A DNA stretch of 64,000 nucleotides from Leucaena leucocephala (taxonomy: Eukaryota > Streptophyta > Magnoliopsida > Fabales > Fabaceae). Under the pieces are notes generated by a model, which saw only the letters and a program-made list of their open reading frames with translations, ran no database searches and was not told the origin of the DNA. Shown in pieces: positions 22,330 to 34,430 of the stretch. The stretch's first letter is position 1; every line of letters begins with the position of its first letter. The stretch lies in NCBI GenBank assembly GCA_037074615.1, contig CM073546.1, positions 8,921,501 to 8,985,500 of the forward strand. Reading direction: 5' to 3'. The position numbers and the translations under genes are program-made.

Positions 22330-23280
22330 TGTTTTGAAGATGACAAATGGTTTTAACATTGTAGTTCACAATCTGATTTTACACAGCTTATCTTTTGATA
22401 AGTTGATCGATAAGGGGTTTATTGATAAGCCCTTCGATAAATAAGAAGAACAAGGAATTTATTGAAGCATTAATCGATAAGGGAACTTATCGATAAAGAC
22501 TTTGATAAAAGGATTTAAACTTATTTTGTGAAACTTGAGAAATATCTTTCTTCAAAATGGATTTATCGATAAAGACTTCATCAATGAAGTCAGTTAACTT
22601 TGTGAAATGAAGTATATTTTTATAAGATATTTATTAAGGGTATTAATTGATAAACTCCTTGATAAATAAGGACAAAGCTATTATGAAGTTTGTTTCAAGC
22701 TTTATTTCTCAAAGTATTGATCAATATGACATGTTATCAATAAGCACTTCGATAAATAGAGAAAAATTCAGTTTTTAAACTAGAGTTCTGAAATTGAAAC
22801 TGATAAACATTTTTGAACTAATGATCCTATAATGTTCTTTGAGAAATGATCTTATAAAATATTGTTTTGACATATATTATGTAGCATTTGAGATAAGATT
22901 AAACATCAAAGAAAGTTTGAAAGTTTGTTCATTGTTCTTCCAGCATTTATACATGCATTTATTGAATATTCGATAAACCTATTTATCAAAGAACACTTCC
23001 ATAAATTGGCTATTCTATTGATGTTTTGAAAAGAGTTTTCTCGATGAGTATTTCGATAAGTGTAAACTAAGCTTTTATTATCAAAATGATATTTTTCAAA
23101 TATATTTCGGTAAGGCTGGTTATCAAAGTATTACTCAATAAGAGTGAATATGTTTCAATACAAAATGTTTGATATTTATTGAAGCTCTTTTCGATAAACA
23201 CTTTGATAAAAGCCTTATATTGTAAGAATGGTCTTAATATTATATGCATGTTTTAATTGGAGGGTACACCAACTTGACAT
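22330..23280. repeat. LTR-like sequence dense in TTATCGATAA half-palindromes
   Basis: About ten variants of (C)TTATCGATAA and TTCGATAAA occur, often in pairs a few bases apart (for example near 22405, 22430, 22485, 22565, 22655, 22745, 22970, 23050, 23190). The start TGTTTTGAAGATGACAAAT is the sort seen at the head of plant Copia LTRs. The same motif class fills the LTR at 41327-43274. It is probably a diverged LTR; its borders are approximate. Confidence 0.5.
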
Positions 23281-23289
23281 CAATAATAC

Positions 23290-23790
23290 TTACTTCAAGA
23301 ACTGCTCATATGTGTCAACCTGATAATCCATTGATTTTGCTAGACCTCACTATGTTTGTAAATTAACACGAGCTCTATAAGGTTTGAAACAAACACCAAG
23401 AGTATGGCTTGACAGGTTGAGAACCACTCTTTTAAGCTAGAATTTCAAGAATAGTAAAAGTGATATTTCTCTTTTCCTTTATCGAGATGGTAAACAAATT
23501 CTCATTATCTTGATCTATGTTGATGACACTGGTGATTGGCAATAATTCATTGAGCTTGGATCTATTTGTTGAGAAGCTTAACAAGATGTTTTCTTTGAAA
23601 GACTAGGGCCAAATTCATTACTTTCTTGGTATAGAAGTGACATGAAACAGATTTGGATTTTTCCTTAACTAGAGTAAATATATCTCTGACTTGCTTAATA
23701 GCTTTAAGATGACAACTTGTTCTTCTATTGCTACTCATGAAACATCCTTAATTTCATATGTCTTAGGGACCATTCAGTAGCATTTAAAAC
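23290..23790 (+). pseudogene. Copia reverse transcriptase relic (Copia-2)
   Basis: In shifting plus-strand frames the sequence reads HVCKLTRALYGLKQ-like, then WLDRLRTTLL, SDISLFLYRDGK, ILIILIYVDDT with the YVDD active site intact, FVEKLNKMFSLKD, HYFLGIEVT and SKYISDLLN. These are consecutive Copia RT motifs, about 165 residues. At least two frame changes and two stops are present, and nothing before or after the RT core remains, because an LTR of another family begins at about 24012. Confidence 0.8.
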
Positions 23791-24011
23791 CACTTACAAG
23801 ACCTCAGAATTCCATTAGATAAATATGAAATTTTACTCTTATTGAGTTATTATTCATATGGTATTCCAAATTAAGCGACGAATTTCAAAAAATCATAATT
23901 AATTCTAGAAAAATTGAAATGAAGTGGTTTAAAAAGATACGTGAAGATAAAATCTTGAAACTTAAGGGAAAAATAATTTTCAGACCAAATGCTTAGTCAA
24001 TTAATACAGTT

Positions 24012-25733
24012 TATTCGTCAAAGATTACTGTTTATTTGGTCAAAAAATCTGAAAACAGATTTTGGTTCCTTTGGAAAATCTGTTCTCTTTGTACAGACAT
24101 CAAAATAAGGCGTTCTTGAAAATCTGTTCTCATACTTTATTCCCACACATTTTTCCATTTTAAACTCATTGGAAGCATCAAAATCATGAAATTCTAACAT
24201 ATGAACAGTGTCACATATAGTAGCAGCCATGAACACAAACTTCTATTTAATTGCATACTTGAATTCCCAAGCTTATACCACTTGATTCTAGCTTGTTTAA
24301 GCTTATCTAACTATCCATAACATAAAACTCATATTCTAACTATATATGGACAACACTTCTAGCAGCAACAACAAGGGAAATATGGCACAAAAACCCCCTT
24401 AAAATCAAGAGCTAGCTTGCTAGAACAAAGCTCAAGAACAAGGGAGATGATTATCTTTCTTTGTGCTCCAAGATGTGTACTTTTTTCTTATTTGAATAGA
24501 AATTTTGCAAGAGTTTTCCCTAGGGTTCCCAAAGCTGCTGAAACCAATCTAAAATGAGGGGTATTTATTGAGAAATTTGGGTAGAAATGGATGGCCAAGA
24601 TTGATTTTGTTACTATTTGATCTAGTGGTCCATATTCATTCTTAAACCACTCTTGCCCTATAAGCCTTAGTATTTTCATCATGCATGACATCATTAGGGC
24701 CATGTTTGGCTGGAAAAAGTAAAATATACTGATAGGCAAAATTCTAGTCCAATTTTATACCGATCGGAGCAGTTTCACAAAAACCAGACTATTTTCTATT
24801 CCTAATTTTTATAATATTCTAGGATATGTATTATGTCATAGAAACTAGTGTCTAGGTTTCTCATACCATTGACATTATTAGATTGAGTATTTATCTGCCA
24901 TCCATCCCTTAGGAAATGACTAAAATACCCTTTGTGTCCTTTCTTACACTATATTAACCCTAAAAGCATAGTTATCATTTCACCCCTCTTTATACTGCCT
25001 TAAGGCATATACTGGCTCTAACTAATCATATTTACACTATATCCCACGTTTGTAGCCTTTTGGCCCTCCTTGGCATCATCATAGGCCTATATATGAGGTC
25101 ATCTGAGCTCATTCTATCCAGGCTTACTTACTGTTAAATTTCATAATCGGATCACGAATGTTCTCAAACTCCCATCAAAATTCACTAATACGGGAATAAT
25201 TTTCATACAGAGCTCCTTCCAGGGTTCTGTCAGATTCATGACATTTGATGTCATGGGGCACACCTTCATGTAATTTTTTCACTTATTTCCTAGGTCTATG
25301 AGATCTGATAAAATTTCAGATAACTTTTAGACTATCAGATAAATATCCACTATCTGTAACCCTAATAAAATTCCTGTATTATGCTAGATTAACCAGCATA
25401 ACTTTCTCTATTTTCTGATGAAATGTGGGACTGGAATGCTTCCAGGCAGTTCTAAGCCTTTTCTGGCTAAACTTTTCTGTAATTAAATTTAGGTCCATGA
25501 CTTTTTGCTTAATTACATTTAGGTCTTTAAACTTTTGAAAATTACCACTTTTGGCCCAACTTTTGTTTCTACTTTAACTTTTGGCCTCCAACCTTTTCTA
25601 ATTTTCTTTTAGGTCCCTCTCTTCCTTCAAGACTCATTTAACCTTTATTATTTCTTCTGATCATTGTCATAATCCTTTTGAAACCTCTTTCCACTATCAG
25701 TATTATACAGATAGGAAAAAAATTAGGATATGA
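24012..25733 (-). mobile_element. LTR of the TGTAACAT family, copy 2
   Basis: On the minus strand it starts TGTCATATCCTAATTTTT at 25733 and is collinear with copies at 3537, 34431 and 53772-56586. Particularly clear is the block near 24165-24330 (CATGAAATTCTAACATATGAAC ... AAGCTTGTTTAAGC type motifs), matched in reverse at 35930-36050. A TATA-like AATAAATACC lies about 1.17 kb from the LTR start. It is shorter than copy 4 (1.7 against 2.8 kb), so an internal deletion is likely. No coding potential is supported. Confidence 0.6.
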
Positions 25734-25742
25734 CATGAAACC

Positions 25743-25836
25743 ACAAATAACAGGCGCATGTACAAAACCTATGAATAATAAGCACGAGAATAAATCTCAC
25801 AAATAACTGACGCGAGTACAAAACTCACGAATATCC
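25743..25836. repeat. 28-bp minisatellite, 3.3 units
   Basis: Units of exactly 28 bp start at 25743, 25771 and 25799, with a partial fourth at 25827. The pattern is ACRAATAAY-n5-CGMGNRTACAAAACYC-like. It directly abuts the LTR start of copy 2. Confidence 0.8.
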
Positions 25837-27924
25837 ATTAGCTCAGGTAACCAAGGTGCACCAAGGACTAACAGTACTATTATTAGCAATATCGTTATGT
25901 ATTCTATCCTTTCTAAAACATTTCCAATATACGTGGGGTCCATTTCACATGTAATGATCTCAATCATTTCAAATGCAATAATCTTTGGTAAAACCACTTT
26001 GAATTTCAAAACCCCTAGCATGAACATTTAAAATCAAATATCAAGTTACTATAGAAACATGTGAAATTTATATAGGAACATTTCATGAATAAAATCAATT
26101 CAATGTGACAATGGCAAAATTCTTTTTCCAAAACTTCATCCATTTTCATATGTAATCATAATTATTTTCTAAACAAATTGAAAGAAAATCATTTCTAACA
26201 ATTAAAACTATAAATTCGTAAAACTTGCTTTTCATAAATCATATTTAAAATTAAACATTTTAAGTCAAGTAACAATTTATTAAAATACTATTTTTGGGGA
26301 CGTTATTCACTCACATGGAATGCTCCACTCACTTACTCTTGCTTTTATCTTTAAAATATCATTCTCCCTTTTATTTTCCCAATTTTTTTGAAAATAAAAC
26401 ATTCCATCAGGAAATACTATTCATCTCTTTAATACTAAGTACTATTTAATTGACATAACCACATCAATTCTCATATACATACCAACATTTAAATATTTGA
26501 ACAATTTCTCTCATCATCGTTTCCATTTTCAAAATAGTGAGCTCACTAGTTCACTTTAAATTTTAATCCTTAATATTCAAGCTCCAAATAATCCTGAAGG
26601 CTTTAATTGACCTTGAACATGACTTCACCAGTCAAACACTTGATTTAAATTAAAAATACCTTTAGTGCATTAAAATTTCAGCTTAAACAACACCCATCTA
26701 AACATTACTGTGAAACCCATAACATACTTTAATGGTTTACAATTCCCAACACAATTTAACCATTCAAGCATAGGTTACCCAATCAATTCTTTAACTATTA
26801 TCATTCATAATTCTATGCTTTGGTTATAATTGTAATACTTGCTCCTCAACAATTATGCTTTAGTTTTCCTTAACCATTTCCATAAGATTTGACAACGCTT
26901 AACATTATGCATATATACATATATATACTCTATGTCAGCCATGTCTTTCTTCTTTCTTTTCTATATCAAAACAGCAGCACACATATATCCAAACAGACAC
27001 ACACATGACATGATGACTTTACTTGTATGCATATTTATTGTCCAACTTCTCCTGGCTACAACAACTCATATCCATATATATATTCTATGCTATTCAGTGA
27101 TCAAAACAGCAGCTTCAATGACTTCTTTCTCTGTTTCTGCTAACTATCGCCATGTATATATATAAGCATATATTGTTCATAATTCACAGCAGCACCAACA
27201 TCTCACACATATATATAGTTTCAAACAGCAGACCATATATACACACACACATACAGCAGCAACATTCACACAACAACATGCCTATATTTCCTCTTTTATT
27301 TTTATAGCATTAGCACATATATATATATATATATATCTTCACAGCGCATGTCTACACAATATATATATAACCACATATCATTCACACAGTAACATATTTG
27401 TGTGTTCATGTATATATGTACCCTCAACCACGCTTACTACTTTCCTTCTATTGAGACAACAAGACTCATTTTCCTCGGCCAGATATAGAGCAGAGAACAA
27501 AAATTGATTTGCAACACATAGAAGAATATACCCCCAAATGCAATAATCTTTCATAGTTCAATCAGTAGTTCAAGCACATAATTTCCAATCCTAACGACAG
27601 TAAACAAAAACATAGTCAGTTACTTATCGCCTATCGCTGATGACTCTGTAGCTTTATCTCTAGCGTCGTGATCTGGCTTCTTTCCCTTCTTCCGTCACCC
27701 TCTGTTTCCTTTCTTTCTATTTCCTTCCACTTAATCATGGCACTTTATCGACATCGAGATATGGACTGAATATTGATAAAGGCTATAGTGCCCTATTTCT
27801 AAAATACGACAACAATCACTGCTAATAGCACGACAGCGATAACGATGACTGACCTCGGCAATATCTCACAATGGTGTCGACCCTCGTCACTCTTCTCCCA
27901 CCTTCTGTGACCCCCTCTGATTTC
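25837..27924. other. Gene-free region with microsatellites
   Basis: No coding domain is recognised. From about 26905 to 27420 there are clusters of (TA)n, (CA)n and CAGCA-rich short repeats, the longest being an AT run at about 27317-27336 and CA runs near 27000 and 27240. From 27620 the composition becomes GC-richer and leads into the tandem duplication at 27925. Confidence 0.5.
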
Positions 27925-28486
27925 CCTTACTAGCTCCATTTATCAAAAGGATGTAGCTTGCCTATTGATATGATGACTCCAATAGCGATGATATAGTAAA
28001 GGGAATTGATGGAATACTTGAGAGGATGACCATATGGCATTGATGGCGTGAAGTTCCTTTCTTACTCTCGCTGCTCTTCATCTGTATCATCGCTGCTTTT
28101 AGAGGACTGAAGAAAATAGAGGTACATCGTAAAGTAAAAAGGGGGAGGGGCAAAGTTGTAATTTCACGTGCTGGGAAAAAATAAAACACCTCACTTTCTG
28201 CAGTCCTTACTAGCTCTATTTATCAAAAGGATGCAGCTTGCCTACTGACGCGATGACTCCAACAATAATGATAGAACAGAGGGAATTGATAGAACACTTG
28301 AGAGGATGACCATATGGCATTGATGGCGTAAAGTCCCTTTCTTGCTCTCGCTGCTCTCCGTCTGCATCGTCGCTGCTTTTAGAGGACTGAAGAAAATAGA
28401 GGTACGGTGTAGAGTAAAAAGGGGGAGGGGTAAAGTTGTAATTTCACGTGCTGGGAAAAAAAATAAAAAACCTTACTTTCTACAGT
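27925..28486. repeat. Tandem duplication of a ~280-bp unit
   Basis: Two direct copies starting CCTTACTAGCTC at 27925 and 28205 are about 90 per cent alike by eye. Shared blocks include ATCAAAAGGATG, GAGAGGATGACCATATGGCA, CTGCTTTTAGAGGACTGAAG and the GGGGGAGGGG run. Short frames in both strands exist only because of the GC-richer composition; no protein is supported. Confidence 0.85.
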
Positions 28487-29133
28487 TACTGGGCAAAGTT
28501 GCTAAACAAAGGATATCTGCTTATTCCTCCACCTTTGACCACTCTGCTAAAGGCTCCTTATTGACATTTTTTGCATCAATAATATATTTATCCTTTGTTA
28601 AATTGATTTTTGAACTCTAAAAATATATGAACCATTAAAATAACCTAATTTGTCTGGATTCCTAATGATTCCTAAATTATACAAAAAGGAAAGGGAAAGA
28701 AATAGTTACTATCAATAAGAGAATATTCTGGAAAATATGAAAACACATTATATATATGTATGTATATATTAATGACATGACACTTAAAGATTCAGATCAT
28801 GGCATATAACATAAATAAAAAAGGAAATATTCTATCAAACATAATGGTACAAAGCCATCTATTTAGGATTGTGATTAAGGAAAAATAAAGGAATATTTCC
28901 CATTGTCTAAGTTGTAAGATGTTGATAAAGACTTTGGTTGGGAAGGAATATTTGTCTAAAAGTTGTATGTTCGAGACATTTTAACTTCTTAGAGTGTCAT
29001 TTTGTACATTATTAAATGTAGAGATTTTCTATATTCAAGAATTATTAAAAATTTGATATCCTCCTATAACATAGGAGCAAATTATTCTAATTCTAATACA
29101 AATTCAAGAGAACACAAGTTTAAATATCATAAA
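28487..29133. other. AT-rich stretch without recognised feature
   Basis: Nothing recognisable apart from a (TA)n/(TG)n patch near 28750. All frames are short. Confidence 0.4.
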
Positions 29134-29213
29134 GTGCACTTGTTACTAGAAAAAGTATTATTGTATTTATTACTAGAAAAATATTATTGTATTTATTACT
29201 AGAAAAATATTAT
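29134..29213. repeat. 26-bp tandem repeat, three units
   Basis: The unit ATTGTATTTATTACTAGAAA plus AATATT is repeated at 29160 and 29186, with a diverged unit before it from about 29134. The last two units are identical. Confidence 0.85.
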
Positions 29214-29302
29214 GTAGGAAGATCGATTTCTTTGGCTTATAATAGTAAATAACAATTATTTGGTCCTTCGATGATTGTTATGGTTTTTCATAGTAAATAT
29301 TA

Positions 29303-29509
29303 AGGTTAATACAATATTTAGTCCCTCAAGTTTGCCCTCATTTTATTTTTGGTCATTCAAGTTTCTTTCTATTTAAAATATTTGTTCTTATAATTTAATA
29401 AAGACATGGACAATTTTACGTTTTGAAAGACCCAAACCTATTGTTTAAAATTTTAGAGACTAAAATCAAAATAAAGCTAAACTTGAGAGATTAAATATTG
29501 TATTAACCT
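29303..29509. mobile_element. MITE with long terminal inverted repeats
   Basis: The ends AGGTTAATACAATATTTA and its complement match over about 33 bp with few differences (TAGTCCCTCAAGTTT against TAATCTCTCAAGTTT), and weaker pairing extends to about 58 bp per side. A TA dinucleotide flanks both ends (29301-29302 and 29510-29511), as expected for a Stowaway-like/Tc1-mariner MITE. Length about 207 bp, no coding capacity. Confidence 0.8.
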
Positions 29510-29511
29510 TA

Positions 29512-30049
29512 AATATTAACTTATAGATCCATTAGCATAGCTACATAGATCCATTAGTTAATTTGCCCAAAAAAACTATAGTAAACTGTACTATTCATAA
29601 CCCATAATCAGCATAGTGTCGAGACTTCTATATTACGAGAATTATTTGAAAGAGGCGCCTTATAAGGCCTTACATTATCTCATTCCAACAACTAACTTTT
29701 AAGGTGTGGTTCTTCTTAGGATTTGCGCTTGTTACACATAGCTCACCTCAAACTCCATAAATGCTTTTTAGCTAATAATTTTTGTATGGTAGTGTTGTTA
29801 AAGAACATTCCTTGAAGTGACGACTAGTAACATCAAAGATTCTCATCACACTTGAAAAGAAACACTAGTCATGCCATTCTGATCTGTCATGCAAGATTCG
29901 CTTCCCCTCACATTCGTTACTTTTTGTCAGCTGCATGTGTGTCTGTTACCCCCCCCACACACAACACACAAGCTTATATAACACCAATGTGTGTTTGCTT
30001 AAGTATAAAAAATCTTTGCCATGTATTAGTGCGAACTCACTATAGAAAA
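29512..30049. other. Spacer between MITE and Gypsy-1
   Basis: No gene recognised; contains a C8 run and ACACACA patch near 29950. It ends where similarity between the Gypsy-1 and Gypsy-2 3' regions starts. Confidence 0.4.
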
Positions 30050-30775
30050 TCCCATGACCCATAACCAATCAGAATATACACACACCAAGAATGTTAAAAA
30101 GAGGTATGGTGATCCACTTGAACCCTTGAATACAGAAGACAAGGACTTGAAGTATTGGAAAAAGCCAGAAAGTTGATCAAGCCTTGATAAGTCTATTAGT
30201 TCTATGAACAACCCTAGGAGAATCCACTCTCAAGAAACAAAGTGTAGAAATGAAACTTTCAATCAAGAATCCTAATCTGATTCCAAAATGAGTCATACAA
30301 TGTTTTTGAAGAGATCATTTTAAATCTGACCTAAAAAACATTAAATTCAACCTAGGACTCAACATAGTAAATAAAATAATAAGGACTTATTGCAAGTAAC
30401 TTGAGAATCTAAAAGTTAAGTCTACTAACTAATAACTAATTTTTCTACAAATAAAATAACAAAAATAGAATCAGTATTTTAAGCCCAAAATGTAAGTATT
30501 TAGGCCTAAATAAGTCTTACCATGTGTAGTACTGGTCCAAGGCCTTTAAATTAATGTCTTTAAGCCCAAAAATAGGTTCAGGAGCTCTATTTTTAGCACA
30601 AATAAAATTAATGTCCTCAGTATTTTAATCTAACTTATTGCTTTGATTGTCACTTACTTTGCCAATGCCTCTCTTGTACTAACCCATTCAATGATTCCTT
30701 AATTCTTTTAGCTCTTTCTCTTTTGATTGGTCTAATTAAAATATGCAAAGGATCCTTAGGGGTTAAAAAGTCATC

Positions 30776-31009
30776 TTACTGTATCGCATCATTCCCTCTC
30801 TCCTCAAAAGGATTCGTCCTCCAATCATCACTTGTATAAAAAAGAGATAAATCAGCCACATTGAAAGTAGCACTAACATTATACTCACAAGGTAAATCAA
30901 TTTTGTAAGCATTGTCATTAATTCTTTCAAGAACTTGAAAGGGATCATCTCCTCTTTGAGGTAATTTAGACTTTCTTTGAGCTAAAAATCTTTCTTTCCT
31001 CATATTCAC
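30776..31009 (-). pseudogene. Gypsy-1 integrase C-terminal region
   Basis: An open frame reads MNMRKERFLAQRKSKLPQRG, then PFQVLERINDNAYKIDLP, EYNVSATFNVADLSLFY and ends DDWRTNPFEERGNDAIQ. It is the classical end of many plant Gypsy polyproteins (VWVH.RKERFP.QRKSKL..RGDGPF.VLE.INDNAYKLDLP). No chromodomain follows within the readable part. Nearly the same sequence lies in opposite orientation at 36657-36905. Confidence 0.9.
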
Positions 31010-31339
31010 CCATACCCAATCACCATGTTAAAAAAGAATTCGCATTTTTCCCTTGTTAGCCTTAAATGCATATTGCTAATTTTTCTTTTTAATTTGCTGT
31101 TTTACTTTTTCATAAAGTTACTTCACTATTTCAACCTTCTTTTTGCCATCACAACTTTCTCTCTTATCAATAGGTAATGGTAATAAATTCAAAGAAGTTA
31201 GTGGATTAAAACCATACATAATCTCAAAAGCAGAATAATCAATAGATGAATGAACACTCATTATAAGCAAATTCAATTAATGGCAAGCAATCTTCCTAAT
31301 TTTTTAAATTGTTTTGAATCATAATTATTAACAATTGAG

Positions 31340-31670
31340 TCAAAGTTCTATTAACGACTTTAGTTTATCTATCGGTTTGTGGATGACATGTAGTAGAAAA
31401 TAACAATTTAGTGTGAAGCTTCCCCACAAAACTCTCCAAAATGACTCAAACTTTGTATCCCTATCAGAAACAATGCTTTTAAGAACACTATGAAGTATCA
31501 CAATTTCTTTAAAGAACATATCATAAATATGGGGCATAATCAGTTTTATAACATGCAATGAAATATGCCATTTTAGAAAATCTGTCAACAACCACAAATA
31601 TTGAATACATCCCTCATTTTGACCTAGGCAAACCAAAACAAAGTCCATTGAAATATCTACCTAAGGTTCA
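31340..31670 (-). pseudogene. Gypsy-1 integrase catalytic core fragment
   Basis: The minus strand reads MDFVLVCLGQNEG, LTDFLKWHISLHVIKL and VLKSIVSDRDTKFESFW, matching the integrase core with the second catalytic Asp in SDRDTKF. The first catalytic Asp region (VVVDRFSKMAHF in relatives) has become LLTDFLKWH. A frameshift before the HPQTDGQTE block truncates this stretch. Confidence 0.85.
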
Positions 31671-32238
31671 CTAGGAATCGGTAATGGGCTATACAAACCA
31701 TATGGCAAGACTCTAGACATAGTCTTTTTACATGTTATGCATTTAAATCACATTCTTTCCACATCACATTTCATTTTAGGGCAAAAGAAATGTTCATACA
31801 AAATGTCCGAAGTCTTATTCACACCAAAGTTTCCCATTAATCCTCCCCCATGTGCTTTTCTCACAAGCAATTTCTATAAAGAACATTAAGGTGCACACAT
31901 TCTATTTTCTTTAAACAAGTAGCCATCAATTCTATAACACTTATCAAATGCTTTCTTTTCACAAGCAATAAATATTTTAGGAAATCAGCATCATTGGGAT
32001 ACAACTTCTTGATATATTCAAACCTAAGAAATGTAGTATTTAGAGAAGAAGAGTATACCTTCTTGACAATACATCAACCACTACATTTTCCTTACATTTC
32101 TTGTATTTGATTACATATGGAAATGTCTCAATAAATTACAGCCACCTTGCATTTCTTTTGTTCAATTTACTTTGACCTTTATGTGCTTCAAAGATTGATG
32201 ATCAATGTGAATCACAAAGTCTTAGGCAAAAGGCAGTG

Positions 32239-33128
32239 TTAATAATTCTCCAATGCTTTTTTAAGTGGATAAAGCTCCTTGTCATATGTTGGATATTTCA
32301 AGGTTACTCCATTTAGCTTTTCACTAAAATAAGCAATTGGCTTTCCTTCCTCTATTAAAATAGCTCTTATTCTAACTCCATATGCATCACATTCAATTTC
32401 AAAAGTTTTATTAAAGTCAGGTAAAACTAACACAGGTGCATAACACAATTTATCCTTAGTTCATTGAATGCATCATCTTGTACTTTATCCCATTTAAAAC
32501 AAATACATTTTTAATTACCTCAGTGAGTGGTACAGCAAGTGTGCTAAAATTTTTTATAAAGTGCTTATAAAAGCTAGCCAAACCATGAAAACTTCTTACC
32601 CCAGTTATGCTTTTCGTTGTTCTCCATTCTTTTATAGCTCTTATCTTTTCCTCATCAATTTCTATGACTGTAGCACTCTCCACAAAACCAAGGAAACAAT
32701 TTATCCATGCAAAAAGCACACTTTTTCATATTTGCAAACCATTTTTCCTTTCTTAAAATATCAAGCACACAATGTAAATGCTTCAAATGCTCATCAAGAT
32801 TCTTGCTATATATAATAATGTCATCAAAATAAACCACAACAAATTTCCCAATGAAAGCATGCAAAACATGATTCATTAATCTCATGAGAGTGCTAGGTGC
32901 ATTAGTTAATCCAAATGACATGACTAATCACTCATACAAACCATGTTTTTTTAAAGCAATTTTCCAATCATCCCCTTCCCTCATTCTAAATTGACGGTAT
33001 CTAGATTTTAAATCAATTTTAGAAAAGACAACGGAACTATGCAATTCATAAAGCATATCATATAGTATAGGAATGAGATGGCGATACTTTAGAGTGATAT
33101 TATTTATAGCTCTACAATTAATGCACAT
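32239..33128 (-). pseudogene. Gypsy-1 reverse transcriptase and RNase H
   Basis: Minus-strand blocks: MCINCRAINNITLKYRHLIP, FSKIDLKSRYRQFRM, then after a TGA replacing the usual Trp, MSFGLTNAPSTLMRLMNHVL, VVVYFDDIIIYSK with the catalytic FDD intact, then a frameshift and SITGVRSFHGLASFYKHFIK, and RNase H with FEIECDAYGVRIRAILIEEG and KPIAYFSEKLNG. Motif order and spacing are normal for Gypsy pol (about 300 residues). Damage is limited to one stop and at least two shifts. Confidence 0.9.
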
Positions 33129-33912
33129 CCTCTATGTTCCATCATTCTTTGGAACCAAAAATACTGGAACATCTTAAGCTTTATCTAATATATCCCTTTG
33201 CCATGAGCTTTTATACTTGCCTTTGAAGCTCCTTCATTTCTTCTAGATTACTTCTATCGACTGGCCTATTAGGAATTGTTACTCCTATAATGAAATCAAG
33301 CTAATGTTCAATTCCTCTAATGGGTGGTAACCTTGGTGGAATTTCTTCAAGAAATATACGTTCTAATTCCTGCAACAAAGAATCAAAAACACTTGGAAAG
33401 GAAGAGTCAATGTTGTTAGTATTCAAAAAGGATTCCTTATAAACAAGGAGAAATAATTGTTATTCAGGCAAGAAAGCACTCCTCACTTCACTTTCTTTTG
33501 CATAAAAACTCACTTTCTTCTTTTCTTTTCTCTCTTCACTCTTTTTTCTACATTTCTTTTTTTAGCTGGTAACTTTTCTCTCCTTTTTAGTCTCATTTAT
33601 TTTTTATGTCTCTCTTTCATTTTTTAGACACTCTCATTTTTACCTCTCTCCTTTTTCATCTTGAGTTGATCCTTATACAATTGCTTTGGCGTTAATGGTA
33701 TAAGAGTAATAAGTTTGTTGTTCATTACAAAAGAATATCTATTTGTAAACCCATCATTCTTCACTTTTCTATTAAACTCCCAAGGTCTTCTCGACGGTAT
33801 GTGTCCAACATTCATAGGAACAACATCACATAATAATTCTTCAAAATATTTTCCAATTAATAAAGAAATAAGAATGCTTATCAACTTTAATTTTCCCATA
33901 TTCATTCAACCA

Positions 33913-34281
33913 TTATAGCTTGTATGGTCTAGGATGAATAACAGTAAGAAAATTTAATTTCTCAACCAACGTAGTACTTACAACATTTAGAACACTCGCA
34001 CCATCAATTATCATACTACATATCTTGTTATTAATGAGGCAACGAGTATGGAAAATGTTTTCCCTTTGCTCAGTTATTTCATCTTCCTTAATTTGACAAT
34101 GCAAAGCCCATCTAACCACAAGCCATTCTCTTTCTACTGGATATTCAACACTATCATCACTAGCATCTTCAAGTAAGGGCATAGAATCATGATCAATATC
34201 ACTTTCAATCACAACTTCACTATTTTTCAAAATAATGACTCTCTTGTTGGGGCATTGAGAAGCTATATGACATATACCCAA
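33913..34281 (-). pseudogene. Gypsy-1 zinc knuckle and aspartic protease region
   Basis: An open frame of 122 codons starts within the gag zinc knuckle (GICHIASQCPNKRVIIL; the GH of the canonical CRGYGHIASQCPNKR is altered) and continues through an acidic linker to RCLINNKICSMIIDGASVLN, where relatives have the protease D-G-G-S or D-S-G; here it is D-G-A-S. It ends VEKLNFLTVIHPRPYKL. Upstream gag is lost at the 34431 junction. Confidence 0.8.
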
Positions 34282-34430
34282 ATACTTTAAACATTTTATA
34301 TCTTTATTTCTAGGAGTTTGGGAACCAAATTTATCTTTTCTCTTTGATGAAACTTCTTCTTTGCCTTAGTGGTCTCCTTTTAGATAGCTTTTTCTTCTTT
34401 CTTCCATTTCTATTTCAAAGAAGAACTTGG

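Larger units (their letters stand above)
30050..34430 (-). mobile_element. Ty3/Gypsy retrotransposon (Gypsy-1), degenerate
   Basis: Minus-strand order: CCHC zinc knuckle and protease (33.9-34.3 kb), reverse transcriptase and RNase H (32.2-33.1 kb), integrase (30.8-31.7 kb), then about 700 bp of 3' LTR-like sequence down to about 30050. The placement of RT before integrase defines the Gypsy superfamily. The gag end is cut at 34430/34431 where an LTR of the TGTAACAT family starts. The 3' region matches 36905-37640 (Gypsy-2) in reverse. Several stops and frameshifts make it inactive. Lineage is not assigned. Confidence 0.85.

Noticed and set aside
22330..23280. Drosophila-type DREF/BEAF site cluster
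   Set aside because: TATCGATA is their core, but the context is a plant LTR-like sequence, so a shared function cannot be claimed.
28342..28620. 92-codon frame in the 280-bp tandem repeat
   Set aside because: It runs from the second repeat unit into unrelated AT-rich sequence and the first unit does not keep the frame.
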